Positions 35,581 to 44,958 of a stretch of DNA of 64,000 nt are shown here, piece after piece. The notes below the pieces were generated by a model. It did no database searches, was not told the DNA's origin, and saw only the letters and a program-made list of their open reading frames with translations. The DNA comes from Ruegeria sp. AD91A (GTDB taxonomy: Bacteria > Pseudomonadota > Alphaproteobacteria > Rhodobacterales > Rhodobacteraceae). The stretch's first letter is position 1; every line of letters begins with the position of its first letter. The stretch is from assembly GCF_003443535.1 (NCBI RefSeq), contig NZ_CP031946.1, positions 1,488,001 through 1,552,000 on the forward strand, in the 5' to 3' direction. A program made the position numbers and the translations under genes.

Positions 35581-36279
35581 ATGGCTGACCCGATTGATCT
35601 GTTTTTCTGGCCCACACCGAACGGCTGGAAAGTGTCCATCGCTCTGGAAGAGATGGAGCTGCCCTACACCACACATCTGATCGATATCGGAAAGGGTGAT
35701 CAGTTCGCCCCCCGATTCCTGAAGATCGCCCCGAACAACCGGATGCCAGCAATCGTGGATCCAGACGGGCCAGATGGTACACCAATCTCGGTTTTTGAAA
35801 GCGGCGCAATCCTGATGTATCTGGCCCGCAAGACCGGGCGGTTCTATGGAAAGACCGAGCGTGATCGGATCGCCGTCGAAGAATGGCTGATGTGGCAGAT
35901 GGGCGGCGTTGGTCCGATGGCCGGTCAGGCGCATCACTTCCTGAAATACGCCCCTCAGCTGAGCCCCCCACAGGACCTGCCCTACGCCAAAGACCGTTAC
36001 CGGGCCGAGGTCGGTCGTCTTTACGGGGTACTCGACAGACGGCTGGCCGAGAACGAATACGTTGCAGGAGACTTCTATTCGATTGCAGACATGTCGATCT
36101 GGGGCTGGGCCAGCCTGTGGGAAGGGCAGCAGCAAGTGCTGGAGGACAAACCCCACTTTGCGCGCTGGCTGAAGGCCGTCGGCGCCCGCCCCGGCGTTCA
36201 GGCCGGGCGCGCTCTGCACGCAGATCTACGTGGAGACAATCGCGACAAGCAGGCGCAGGAGGTCTTGTTCAAACGATGA
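35581..36279 (+). CDS. Glutathione S-transferase, nu class (YfcG/YghU-like)
   Basis: The 232-residue protein has an N-terminal thioredoxin-fold domain with FFWPTPNGWKVSIALEEMEL, the IAPNNRMPAIVDP cis-proline and FESGAILMYLARKTG, then a helical domain with WQMGGVGPMAGQAHHFLKYAP and YSIADMSIWGW. The PTPNG and GGVGPM(A/L)GQ motifs identify the YfcG/YghU group. These act as glutathione-dependent disulfide reductases more than as classical transferases. AGGAGAA lies just upstream of the start. It is divergent from metZ. Confidence 0.9.
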   Translation: MADPIDLFFWPTPNGWKVSIALEEMELPYTTHLIDIGKGDQFAPRFLKIAPNNRMPAIVDPDGPDGTPISVFESGAILMYLARKTGRFYGKTERDRIAVEEWLMWQMGGVGPMAGQAHHFLKYAPQLSPPQDLPYAKDRYRAEVGRLYGVLDRRLAENEYVAGDFYSIADMSIWGWASLWEGQQQVLEDKPHFARWLKAVGARPGVQAGRALHADLRGDNRDKQAQEVLFKR

Positions 36280-36348
36280 CTGCGTTGAAAACCCGTTTGG
36301 ATTGACGCTGATCATCGGCCCTGGCTGCCTTGGCCGCGGCAGGATCGG

Positions 36349-36846
36349 CTAGCGAAACTTGAATTCGGGCTCCGCAGGGAAAGACATCGGTCTATTCCTC
36401 CAAACCCCACTGCGCAACGCGGCAGTATTTCTGTGGTCAACGCGCATCCGGGGCGTCAGGACAAAAGCCGCTTGCGTTTTCCTTACCGCGTTTTTCCCAA
36501 CTGGTTCTGCGGGTCGCTCATTCGTATCGAAAGAAAGGCCACCCGGCACCTTCGAGCGCGCCGAACGAAAGTTGGGAACCGAGTGCATTTTTTCACCGGT
36601 TTCTTCCACCAAACGTGTCATCTCTTTGCGCTTTAGATGTTGCAATTCCGAGAGGTATTTTTGGGTTTTCCCAAGGTGTCTGTGCTCGAAAGAATGGGCA
36701 TTCAATGCTTCTTCGATCATTCTGGCGGTATGCACATATCCCTTTGAGCGTGTAAGCGCCAAGAGCTCCTCGAGGCGACTGGTTATCTGGCTCTCATCCA
36801 GATGGACGTTTTTTTCGAAAGATCCATGTTGTGTTACGTTGGGCAT
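36349..36846 (-). CDS. Hypothetical protein
   Basis: This 165-residue frame starts MPNVTQHGSFEK and has a charged helical N-terminal half (ITSRLEELLALTRSKG, LSELQHLKRKEMTRLVEE) and a basic, less structured C-terminal half. I recognise no domain. The start is uncertain because no strong ribosome-binding site is visible and an in-frame TTG lies further upstream. The second half may not be functional. It converges with the GST gene. Treat it as a possible accessory gene. Confidence 0.4.
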   Translation of the reverse strand: MPNVTQHGSFEKNVHLDESQITSRLEELLALTRSKGYVHTARMIEEALNAHSFEHRHLGKTQKYLSELQHLKRKEMTRLVEETGEKMHSVPNFRSARSKVPGGLSFDTNERPAEPVGKNAVRKTQAAFVLTPRMRVDHRNTAALRSGVWRNRPMSFPAEPEFKFR

Positions 36847-36931
36847 CTGAACCGACTCTGAGATGATGTGAGTAGCGTGCAATCGCGTCTGCGTTCTGAC
36901 ACAGGCGACGCATAGAGTTGCCTGCCATTAC

Positions 36932-37083
36932 TCACGCGGCATCAAAGAGTCGACCAACCAGCGCCAAAGTGGCAAAAAAGCGCCTCTGTTCCGCCGTTGC
37001 ATCAGGGGGCAACCAGGCGAGCACAGGTCTTGGTGCGCGCAAGGCGGCAACGCAGACGTCGGCTTTTGCCCGTGAAAGCTGGC
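36932..37083 (-). pseudogene. Possible gene remnant, unidentified
   Basis: This minus-strand frame directly after the dnaE2 fragment has 50 codons without a stop, a coding-like composition (AALRAPRPVLAWLPPDATAEQ, FFATLALVGRLFDAA) and no start codon. It could be the tail of a broken gene. The family is not recognised, and the assignment is tentative. Confidence 0.25.
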
Positions 37084-37425
37084 CTACCCCTCGCCCCGCA
37101 CCAGCACATCCAACATCCCCGAAATATCCTCGATATCTTCCGCAATCACATGGGTCACTGAATGCGCCCGCTGCATCCGGCCTGTCACTTTCAGCAACCG
37201 CCCCGAAATCACCGCACGGCGGAACTGTTCGTAGATTTTGCGCCAGACCACCACATTCACGATCCCGGTCTCATCTTCAAGCGTCAGAAAGATCACGCCC
37301 TTGGCCGTCCCCGGCCTCTGCCGCAGGATCACCAGCCCGGCCACAGCCACGCGCGCACCCTCGGACGGGGAATCCAGTTGGTTGGAAGGCAGACAAGACG
37401 GCGGGCGCGGCCAATCACGGTTTGA
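37084..37425 (-). pseudogene. dnaE2: Fragment of error-prone DNA polymerase DnaE2 (C-terminus)
   Basis: The last ~90 residues match the C-terminal OB-fold of DnaE2: RVAVAGLVILRQRPGTAKGV, FLTLEDETGIVNVVVW and RLLKVTGRMQ, followed by VTHVIAEDIEDISGMLDVL. A full DnaE2 is about 1,000 residues, so only the tail remains. The upstream part of the open frame shows no DnaE2 features, and imuA/imuB are absent. The fragment is a relic of a mutagenesis cassette, and its exact upstream break is uncertain. Confidence 0.75.
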
Positions 37426-37516
37426 AGCCACAGGGCGAATGGGTGTAACAAGCATAAGAACAAAAATAGAACAAATGGCAAGAAAGTCCAGACACGGCGC
37501 ACTGAGTCGCAAATGA

Positions 37517-37905
<389 letters not shown>

Positions 37906-37906
<1 letters not shown>

Positions 37907-38628
37907 TGTCTTCATGGCCGGTCGCCGCCGTCGCAATCGCATTTGGCGTTTGTCCGTTTCAGGCTCGGTCACAGCAACCATGGCAATATGAACCACTGGG
38001 CTCGGCGGAATACGCCGAACCCACTTCGCGGTATCCACATGGCGTTCTCGGCGATCAGATCGAGTACGGCGCGTTGGTTCTGCAATACGCACCTACATGG
38101 GCAAAATATACAATCCGGCTACCCAGGGAACGGGTTTTCGAAGACATCCAACCGCGCCTTGTCGACATAGACAATGATAACCGTCGCGAAGCACTTGTAG
38201 TCGAAAGCCATCGCGACAAAGGTGCAAGGCTCGCAATCTACAACGGTGGCGGCCTTATCGCTGCAACTCCTTACATAGGCACCCGCTTCCGCTGGCTCGC
38301 CCCGATTGGGGCCGCCGACCTGGACGGCGACGGGCATATCGAGATCGCTTACATCGACCGCCCTCACCTAGCCAATACATTGCGTATCTGGCGCTTCAAA
38401 GACGGCGGGTTGGCAGAAGTCGCCGCTCTGCCCGGATTGACCAACCACAGGATCAGTGAAGATTTCATTTCCGGCGGCCTGCGCACCTGCGGCGACCGCC
38501 CGGAACTGATCGTAGCCAGCGCCGACTGGTCGCGGATCGTCAGCGTCTCCTACGACAACGGCTGGATCAAATCTGACCTGGGCCCGTTCAAAGGCCACAA
38601 CAGCCTAGCCCAAGCCCTGAACTGCTGA
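37906..38628 (+). CDS. VCBS/FG-GAP-like repeat protein
   Basis: The 240-residue protein has an N-terminal signal sequence and beta-propeller-like repeats with Asp-rich turns (VDIDNDNRREALVVES, ADLDGDGHIEIAYID), as in FG-GAP/VCBS integrin-like domains that bind calcium. It is likely exported. The start overlaps the ferredoxin stop codon. The function is unknown. A palindromic element follows its stop codon. Confidence 0.7.
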
Positions 38629-39395
38629 TCCGCCTCTTCATCTGGCCAAAAACACCCTGGGGGGGGTGGGCGGTTGAAAGGAAATCGTCCAGTGGACGAT
38701 TTCGACCGCGAACGCGCACAGCGCCGGGAGACCGCAAAACCGAGGGGGCAGCGACCTTAGCCCATTCGTTAGTTGTACTTTCAGTTGCGGTCGAGAAGTT
38801 GTCACCCCTGATTGTGATCCATCGGGCATTGCCCAAGCGCGAACGTCAAAATCGGGCCATTTCAGCTGTCCAAGAAGTATTCGTTCGCTGCAATGCGGCT
38901 TCCCGAAAGCAGCCATTCGCGCGTCACCAAAACCCAGACCAAAAGCTGAAGGACACACCCCAAAGAATCGCTTGCTTTGCATCTCAGCGTGCCTCCCTAC
39001 CCGTTCCGAAGCGCACCAATACAAAGACGCACATCTTGGTCGCTCTGAACTTTGCAGAACCGATAATTGAAAAGTAAACAAGATCCTGAAGCGGTTCGGA
39101 TGGCCAGCCGATGTACAGGAATTCAGGTTGAAATTTATGAAATCCTGATCGAACAAGCTCGCCGGTTTGCTAATCAGCTTTTTTGGCACATGTACTGAAT
39201 CACATCCTTCGGGCATGCAAAAGCTAAGTTAGATACGATCGAGGTTGCGAACATGATCCGAATGAAGCAATTCGATATACCTTGGATCCCTGGATTTTTC
39301 CAAATTCCTGGTGTTGTGGGAAATCTGTGTTGGCGGGCGGGTATTTTCCGCACTTCGATAATTTGCGACACAACGCAAGTTCCCGATTGTGATGA
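38629..39395. other. Gene-free stretch
   Basis: These 767 bases between the repeat protein and the racemase gene contain no open frame with coding-like composition on either strand. The minus-strand frame at 38638-39216 reads as cysteine- and serine-rich filler without a recognisable domain. The stretch holds the palindrome at 38681-38703 and an AAAGCAGCCATTCGC word at 38906 that resembles the repeats near 48,250 and 52,140. Confidence 0.5.
38681..38703. repeat. REP-like palindrome
   Basis: GAAATCGTCCA and TGGACGATTTC are perfect 11-bp inverted arms around a single central base, 53 bases after the repeat-protein stop. Sequences of this form recur near gene ends in Roseobacter genomes as far as I recall. 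No other copy is in this window. Confidence 0.5.
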
Positions 39396-40073
39396 TCAGG
39401 CATAAGAACAGAGCTTCGACGTTGTTAGTTTGGCTTTGACCAACGCCTCCGCGAAGGTGACAGCACACACAACGCCATCAACAACCGGCAAACCAAATTC
39501 CTCGGACAAATGCGACATCAAGTCTGTCATCCCTGCACAACCCAAAACAATGGCCTCAGCCCTGTCTTCATCAATAGCGGCCCGAATCTCGGCCCTGATT
39601 TTGTCGACGGTGTTCGGGTCGTTTTCCTCAAGTTTTAGAACCGGTACGTCTGATGCGCGAACACGAACGCAACGGCGGTCTAAACCATAGCGCAACAGGT
39701 TCGATTCCAATCCTGCAAGAGAGCGGGACAATGTCGTGATGACGCTGAACTTTGGACTGATCATCGACGCCGCGTGATATGCGGCCTCGCCCACACCGAT
39801 AACCGGAGCCGATGTGACACAGCGCACCGCATCAACACCGGTATCATCAAAACAAGCGACAACAATGGCATCAGCATCCGGATGTTCTTTAACAACGTCC
39901 AACAATCCAGGCACGCAAGTGGATACATCCAGATAGCCTTGGATACTAGCCGGACCATCTTGCGAGCTCGTGGCAATGATCTCAGTTTCCGGATCCGCAA
40001 CAGCCCGGGCCGCCGCCTCAATCTTTCGGGTCATGGAACTGGTGGTGTTGGGATTGACGACAAGCAGTTTCAC
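39396..40073 (-). CDS. Asp/Glu/hydantoin racemase family protein
   Basis: The 225-residue protein has the racemase fold with two catalytic cysteines: VVACFDDTG (Cys74) and VLGCAGM (Cys179), plus the opening LLVVNPNTTSSMT. The family includes hydantoin racemase HyuE and aspartate racemase. GTG at 40073 has GAGG five bases upstream, whereas the longer TTG frame would overlap the ABC gene. It is the last gene after five Liv-type transporter genes, so it probably acts on the imported ligand. The substrate is not identified. Confidence 0.82.
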   Translation of the reverse strand: MKLLVVNPNTTSSMTRKIEAAARAVADPETEIIATSSQDGPASIQGYLDVSTCVPGLLDVVKEHPDADAIVVACFDDTGVDAVRCVTSAPVIGVGEAAYHAASMISPKFSVITTLSRSLAGLESNLLRYGLDRRCVRVRASDVPVLKLEENDPNTVDKIRAEIRAAIDEDRAEAIVLGCAGMTDLMSHLSEEFGLPVVDGVVCAVTFAEALVKAKLTTSKLCSYA

Positions 40074-40080
40074 AACATCC

Positions 40081-40803
40081 TCACACTTCTCCGCCAAGAT
40101 AGGCGGCTTTGATCCGGGGATCGGTCAGAAGTTCCTTGGATTTTCCAGAAATTACGACATTACCGGTGGTCAGCGCGTAGGCCCGGTGCGAAATCGACAG
40201 CGCCATGCGCGAGTTTTGTTCGACCAGCAGCACAGAAACACCCTCATCGCGATTGATGGCCACGATCGAACGGGCGATATCCTGTACTAGTTTGGGCGCG
40301 ATGCCCAGCGACGGCTCGTCCAGCAACAACAGGCGCGGTTTTGCCATCAGCGCACGTCCGATGACCATCATCTGCTGTTCGCCACCCGACAGGGTGCCGG
40401 CCGATTGGGAATAGCGCTCTTTCAGCCGTGGGAACCGTTCCAGGACCGAATCCAGCGTTTGCTGGATGCCTGCTTTGTTCGACCGGGTGAACGCCCCCAT
40501 CAGCAGGTTGTCTTTCACAGTCATATAGGGAAAGACACGGCGTCCTTCGGGCACCATTGCAATACCTTTGGATACGATGTCTGCCGGATTGGCACCGTCA
40601 ATCTGTTCACCCTCAAAAGAAACCGAGCCGGCCTTGACCTGAGCCAACCCTGTGATCGCCCGCAGGATCGAGCTTTTGCCCGCACCGTTGGCGCCGATCA
40701 GCGCAACGGTTTCTCCCTGCTCCAGATCGATCGACACACCTTTCAGCGCATAGACATGGTCGTAGTAGAGCTCGACATCCTTGAATTCTAACATCTTTGT
40801 CAT
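40081..40803 (-). CDS. Branched-chain amino acid-type ABC transporter ATP-binding protein (LivF-like)
   Basis: The 240-residue ATPase has Walker A (GANGAGKSSILR), the signature motif LSGGEQQMM, Walker B (LLLLDEPSLG) and the LivF-type C-terminus. It powers import with the LivG partner upstream. Four bases separate it from livG, and the racemase gene follows seven bases later. The ligand is unknown. Confidence 0.9.
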   Translation of the reverse strand: MTKMLEFKDVELYYDHVYALKGVSIDLEQGETVALIGANGAGKSSILRAITGLAQVKAGSVSFEGEQIDGANPADIVSKGIAMVPEGRRVFPYMTVKDNLLMGAFTRSNKAGIQQTLDSVLERFPRLKERYSQSAGTLSGGEQQMMVIGRALMAKPRLLLLDEPSLGIAPKLVQDIARSIVAINRDEGVSVLLVEQNSRMALSISHRAYALTTGNVVISGKSKELLTDPRIKAAYLGGEV

Positions 40804-40806
40804 GGC

Positions 40807-41589
40807 TCAGATCCCGATCTCGTCATCCGCGCTGCCCAGATAGGCTTCGATGACCTTTTCGTTGTTCTGGATTTCCCCAGGCGTCCCTTCGGCGATCATT
40901 TCGCCAAAGTTTAGAACCACAATCCGGTCGGATATATTCATCACCGCAGGCATGTCGTGTTCCACCAACAGCACCGTAACACCCCGGTCATCGCGCACCT
41001 TGCGCACCAGATTGACCATCTTCATGGTTTCGTCATGGTTCATCCCGGCAAAGGGTTCATCCAACAGCAGGACCTTGGGATCAGTGGCCAATCCAATGGC
41101 AATTCCAAGCGCCCGCAAGTTCCCTTGTGGCAGGTTCGAGGCCTGCTCATTGGCGATCTCGGTCATGCCAAGGAATTCGATCAGATCGTCGGCATATTGG
41201 CCAAAGCTGTCGACATCCTCATGCGCCATCCTGGTGCCCCAGAAATACCCCGCCAATGAGGCGCGGGCCCGCAAATGCTGCGCGACGATGATGCTTTCGC
41301 GCACGGTCATCGACTTGAAGATAGTCGTTTCCTGAAACGTGCGAACGACCCCTTTACGCGCCACCACATGCGGCTTCAGGTTCGAAATCCTTTCGCCCTT
41401 GAACAGCACCTCCCCCGTTGTTGTAGGCAAAAAGGACGAGATCATCTTGAACAGTGTGCTTTTTCCAGCCCCGTTTGGCCCGATCACTGACAGGATCTCA
41501 TTTTCATTGACATTGAAGGAGATATCGCTGTTGGCGGTCAAACCGCCGAACTTCTTGGTGACATGGCGGATTTCCAGTAGATGACTCAT
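40807..41589 (-). CDS. Branched-chain amino acid-type ABC transporter ATP-binding protein (LivG-like)
   Basis: The 260-residue ATPase has Walker A GPNGAGKSTLF, the VVRTFQETTIFKSMTV segment, a degenerate signature region NLPQGNLRALGIA and Walker B LLLDEPFAGMN. The signature reads LPQGN rather than LSGGQ, a common LivG-type variation. Its stop is four bases from livF and its start overlaps the livM stop by four bases. Confidence 0.9.
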   Translation of the reverse strand: MSHLLEIRHVTKKFGGLTANSDISFNVNENEILSVIGPNGAGKSTLFKMISSFLPTTTGEVLFKGERISNLKPHVVARKGVVRTFQETTIFKSMTVRESIIVAQHLRARASLAGYFWGTRMAHEDVDSFGQYADDLIEFLGMTEIANEQASNLPQGNLRALGIAIGLATDPKVLLLDEPFAGMNHDETMKMVNLVRKVRDDRGVTVLLVEHDMPAVMNISDRIVVLNFGEMIAEGTPGEIQNNEKVIEAYLGSADDEIGI

Positions 41590-42572
41590 TTGTCGGCCCC
41601 CTTTTTACCGGGAAGGCGAAGGCTCAGCAGGCCGTTTGGCAGCACCAACATCAGGATGATCAGCAAGCTGGAATAGGCCAACAATTGGAAGCGACCCAAT
41701 TCAAACAGCAGGTCCCAACCGAAATACAGAACCAGTGTGCCCAGCATTGGGCCAAAGACATATCCCAAACCGCCCAGGAAACAATTCAGCATGAAGTTCA
41801 CGCTGTCGGCGACCTGAAAGCTGGAAGGGTAAACCGACTGTGCGATTGAGCCGAACATCGCCCCGCCAATACCGCCCAGAAAGGACGAGATCGCGAACAC
41901 GATGACCCGGATGTACGAGATGTTGACGCCGATAGAACTGGCCAACTCCTCGTTCTGCTGCATCGACCGACACAGATGGCCAAGCCGCGAATTCACCAGC
42001 CGATACATGGCGGCAAAGGTCAGCACCATCAGCACGCTGGCGGCGTAGTAGAAGGCAAGCCTTGGGTTTTCCAGCGTCGCGAAATCCGGGATCAGGGTCA
42101 GGCCCAGAACCGACACCCCTCCGGGCAGCGGGATCGAGGTGATACCCTTGGCCCCATTCGTAATTGGCAAGGCCAGCGCGGTCAGGGTGACCACCTGCGT
42201 CAGCACCAGTGAAATCATGGCAAAGTAGACACCGCGCAGGCGCAGGATCGGAACCCCGATCACAACCGCCACAGCGGCGGCGAACAGCCCCGCCAGCGGC
42301 AGCGACAGCCAAAAGGACATACCAGCCTTGGTCACCAAAACGGCTGAAACATAGGCCCCGATCAGGGCAAATGCCCCCTGACCGATATTGATGCGCCCGA
42401 TATAGAAAGTTAGCCAAACTCCTGCGCTGGCTATAGACAAGAGCGCCACCGAGGTCAGAGTATAATACAGGTCGGACCGCCCCGATGCCGTGATAAAACC
42501 AGGTATTGCGATGAAGACGGTCAGCAGGAAGATAGCCAAGCCGACCCATTGGATCATGTTGAGTTTCGGCAC
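41586..42572 (-). CDS. Branched-chain amino acid-type ABC transporter permease (LivM-like)
   Basis: The 328-residue protein has about ten membrane segments and the LivM signature LCRSMQQNEELASSIGVN (coupling helix) in the second half. It forms the channel with LivH. Its 4-bp overlap with livG and the four-base gap from livH point to one operon. Confidence 0.9.
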   Translation of the reverse strand: MPKLNMIQWVGLAIFLLTVFIAIPGFITASGRSDLYYTLTSVALLSIASAGVWLTFYIGRINIGQGAFALIGAYVSAVLVTKAGMSFWLSLPLAGLFAAAVAVVIGVPILRLRGVYFAMISLVLTQVVTLTALALPITNGAKGITSIPLPGGVSVLGLTLIPDFATLENPRLAFYYAASVLMVLTFAAMYRLVNSRLGHLCRSMQQNEELASSIGVNISYIRVIVFAISSFLGGIGGAMFGSIAQSVYPSSFQVADSVNFMLNCFLGGLGYVFGPMLGTLVLYFGWDLLFELGRFQLLAYSSLLIILMLVLPNGLLSLRLPGKKGADK

Positions 42573-42576
42573 TGTG

Positions 42577-43446
42577 TTATCCCCACGGTTTGCCCATCAG
42601 CCCCTGCGGACGGATGGCCAGGAAAATCATCAGCGAGACGAAAATCAGCAGATAGGTGATGTCGCCATACTGCGAGAGGACGGCCAGACCAACGGCTTCG
42701 AGAAAGCCAAGGATAATCCCGCCCGCAATCGCGCCGGAGATCACACCCGCACCTCCGATCATCACCATCATGAAGGCTTTGATCGAGGTCGGTCCGCCCA
42801 TGCCAAGATTGACGCCGGTGATCGTCACCAGCAATCCACCAACCAGACCGGCCAGCATGGCACCCAGGGCGAAACCGATCATCGAATACCGGGCGACGTT
42901 GACCCCCATCAACTGCGCCGCCGTCCGATCTTGCGCCAGCGCGCGCAGCGCTCGGCCAGTTTTGGAATACTGCATGAACAAGATAAACGAGATGATCGAC
43001 AGGATGGCCAAAACGCAGATCAGGATGCGATCATAGGGCATGATCAATCGGAAATCCCAATTGAAAACACCGTCGACGATTTTGGGAACACCGCGTTGCT
43101 TCTCGCCAAAGACCAGCAAGATGATCGCATCGAAAAAGAACGCCAAACCTGCCGCCAGAAGCATTGTGCTCTCCTCGCGGGAAGATCGACGTATGACCGG
43201 CGCAAACAGAAAACGCTCAATCAATGCGCCAAGCACTGCAAGTGTGATACAGGACGCCAAAAGCGCCAGCACAAACGGCCAGCCCAGCTGTCCGTAAAAC
43301 GTATAGGTGACAAAACCGCCAAGAACATACATCTGCCCATGGGCAAAATTCAGCACGTTCATCAGGGCGAAAATCAGCGTCAATCCAAGGGCGATCATCG
43401 CATATTGCGCGCCCAGATAGATGCCATTTGCTAGTATCTGTTCCAT
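42577..43446 (-). CDS. Branched-chain amino acid-type ABC transporter permease (LivH-like)
   Basis: The 289-residue inner-membrane permease opens GIYLGAQYAMIALGLTLIFAL and carries the coupling helix ALRALAQDRTAAQLMGVN. It forms the permease pair with LivM. It starts 94 bases after the binding-protein stop, where the intercistronic hairpin lies. Two cysteine residues at the start of the second helix are not unusual. Confidence 0.9.
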   Translation of the reverse strand: MEQILANGIYLGAQYAMIALGLTLIFALMNVLNFAHGQMYVLGGFVTYTFYGQLGWPFVLALLASCITLAVLGALIERFLFAPVIRRSSREESTMLLAAGLAFFFDAIILLVFGEKQRGVPKIVDGVFNWDFRLIMPYDRILICVLAILSIISFILFMQYSKTGRALRALAQDRTAAQLMGVNVARYSMIGFALGAMLAGLVGGLLVTITGVNLGMGGPTSIKAFMMVMIGGAGVISGAIAGGIILGFLEAVGLAVLSQYGDITYLLIFVSLMIFLAIRPQGLMGKPWG

Positions 43447-43471
43447 GAGTATCCCGCGTAAGGTTCGGGTA

Positions 43472-43496
43472 TCCCGGGCTGGAGATCAGCCCGGGA
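43472..43496 (-). repeat. Intercistronic hairpin between binding protein and permease
   Basis: TCCCGGGCT and AGCCCGGGA form a perfect 9-bp stem with a seven-base loop, 25 bases before the LivH start. No T-run follows. Such structures commonly protect the upstream binding-protein mRNA and allow its higher expression. Confidence 0.6.
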
Positions 43497-43540
43497 GGTC
43501 AGTGGCTCGGTAGGCTTTTGCCTTGGTTGGGAGTATTGCC

Positions 43541-44728
43541 TCAGTCGACTTCAGCGACAAAGAGCGTTTCAAACGCACCGTCCTGATAGACATTGACGAC
43601 CAGTGGAACGGCAATCTGACGCTTTTGTCCGAACGACGTCGTGCCCACATAGCGCATCTTGGCGTCGCCCTTCATGAACGGATTGGGGGCCTCGAACGTG
43701 TCCATCGTGGCTTGGAACGCCGCGACATCCTCGATACCAGCCGGGTTCGCATTCAATGTCGCCAGAATGTATTCCAGCGCATAGACTTTGGTGTTGGACT
43801 CGTCGTTATATTCGCCGAACATATCAGTATAGCGTTTGACGAATTCCTTCATGTCATCCGATGCGATCTCGGGCGTTGACGCGCCGCCAACCGAAATGAA
43901 CCCATTGGCCAGATCACCTGCCCCTTCACGCAGAACCGTCGCATCCTGCGCGGTTTCGGTTGAGATGATACCCTGGAACCCGAGCTCGCGCGCTGAACGG
44001 ATCAGCTGAGGCGCATTGGCCGGGGAAACGCCGGACAGAACCAGCAAGTCCGGCTGCGTGCGCATAACCGGGGTCAACACCGGCGTGAAATCGGTGGTGT
44101 CCACCTGATAAGTCACGTTGTCGGAAACAACCTCAAGCCCCAACGCCTTGGCCGCTTCGATACCGCCATCCCGCTGGCTCAGCGGATCGGACTCGTTCGC
44201 GGCGACGAAAGCAACAGACTTCACGCCCTTTTCATCCTTGAGGTATTTATAGATCGCGGGACCGGACTGATAATTGGCAACCATACCCAGAACGGCATTC
44301 GATGCGGGGGCCGAGTACAGCTCTTTCGGGAAGGCATAGGGGAAATACATTATCCCTTGCGCTTCGGCGACCGGACGCACCGCTGCGGCACCGTCATCCA
44401 CGTTGGGGCCGACCACATAGTGGATACCTTCTTGCGCCATCTTTTCCATACCGGCGATGGCGCGCTTGGGGTCTTTCTGATCGTCAAACGAGACGATTTC
44501 GATATCGTAGGTGGTGTCACCAATTTTGTAACCACCAGCCTCATTGATCCATTCAGCTCGCGCTTCCATCGAGCGTTGATTGGAAATGCCCCAGGCCGCC
44601 GCCGGACCAGAGGTCACGCCAACAAAGCCTATCTTAAGGACCGGGTTCTCGGCCCAGGCGGCCGATCCAAGCACGGATGCGGCCAGCGCCAAAGCAGCCG
44701 ATGATTTCATCAGAGTTCTGCGTTTCAT
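43541..44728 (-). CDS. ABC transporter substrate-binding protein, type-I periplasmic (LivK/AmiC-like)
   Basis: The 395-residue periplasmic protein starts MKRRTLMKSSAALALAASVL, with a secretion signal ending near AAWAEN. A mature part follows with VLKIGFVGVTSGPAAAWG, IVSFDDQKDPKRAIAGMEKM and ALEYILATLNANPAGIED. This is the Peripla_BP_6 (LivK/amide-binding) type. Start 44728 with GGGAGGAAAT upstream is preferred to the longer in-frame ATG. The ligand is unknown; the racemase partner suggests a chiral amino acid or hydantoin. It heads the transporter operon. Confidence 0.9.
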   Translation of the reverse strand: MKRRTLMKSSAALALAASVLGSAAWAENPVLKIGFVGVTSGPAAAWGISNQRSMEARAEWINEAGGYKIGDTTYDIEIVSFDDQKDPKRAIAGMEKMAQEGIHYVVGPNVDDGAAAVRPVAEAQGIMYFPYAFPKELYSAPASNAVLGMVANYQSGPAIYKYLKDEKGVKSVAFVAANESDPLSQRDGGIEAAKALGLEVVSDNVTYQVDTTDFTPVLTPVMRTQPDLLVLSGVSPANAPQLIRSARELGFQGIISTETAQDATVLREGAGDLANGFISVGGASTPEIASDDMKEFVKRYTDMFGEYNDESNTKVYALEYILATLNANPAGIEDVAAFQATMDTFEAPNPFMKGDAKMRYVGTTSFGQKRQIAVPLVVNVYQDGAFETLFVAEVD

Positions 44729-44824
44729 TATTTCCTCCCTACTGAGGTATCGGCGCCTCTTTCGGGCGCTTGCAAAAATAGACTGTGTCATCGGTCGAAT
44801 CCCGGTGAACGCGTTAAGTTCTGC

Positions 44825-44883
44825 ATTGTTAACAATTTCTGTCAACACTTTTTGTTGTGCACAATATTGATATTGTCAACAAA
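44825..44883. promoter_or_regulatory. Clustered operator-like palindromes in the transporter/GntR intergenic
   Basis: Within 59 bases lie ATTGTTAACAAT (perfect 12-bp dyad, 44825), TCTGTCAACACT (imperfect, 44838), TTGTGCACAA (perfect dyad, 44855) and ATTGTCAACAAA (near-dyad, 44872). They share TTGTnAACAA-type half-sites of the FCD-GntR style (TNGT..ACNA). The region lies between the binding-protein start and the divergent GntR start, so it is the likely control region for both. Confidence 0.6.
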
Positions 44884-44958
44884 ACTCCGATATATTGTAA
44901 GAAGAAAGCCTTGCAGCTATTAACAAATTTCAGGCCTACCCCACTGGGATGAAACGAG

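Noticed and set aside
38638..39216. Open frame of 192 codons in the gene-free stretch
   Set aside because: It lacks a ribosome-binding site and domain, and the palindrome and repeat word lie inside it.
39706..39722. TTCGATTCC word resembling a tRNA T-loop
   Set aside because: It lies within the racemase coding sequence and no acceptor or anticodon stem can be formed around it.
42490..43434. 314-codon open frame opposite livH
   Set aside because: The product is an Asp/Gln/His-rich antisense of conserved membrane helices.
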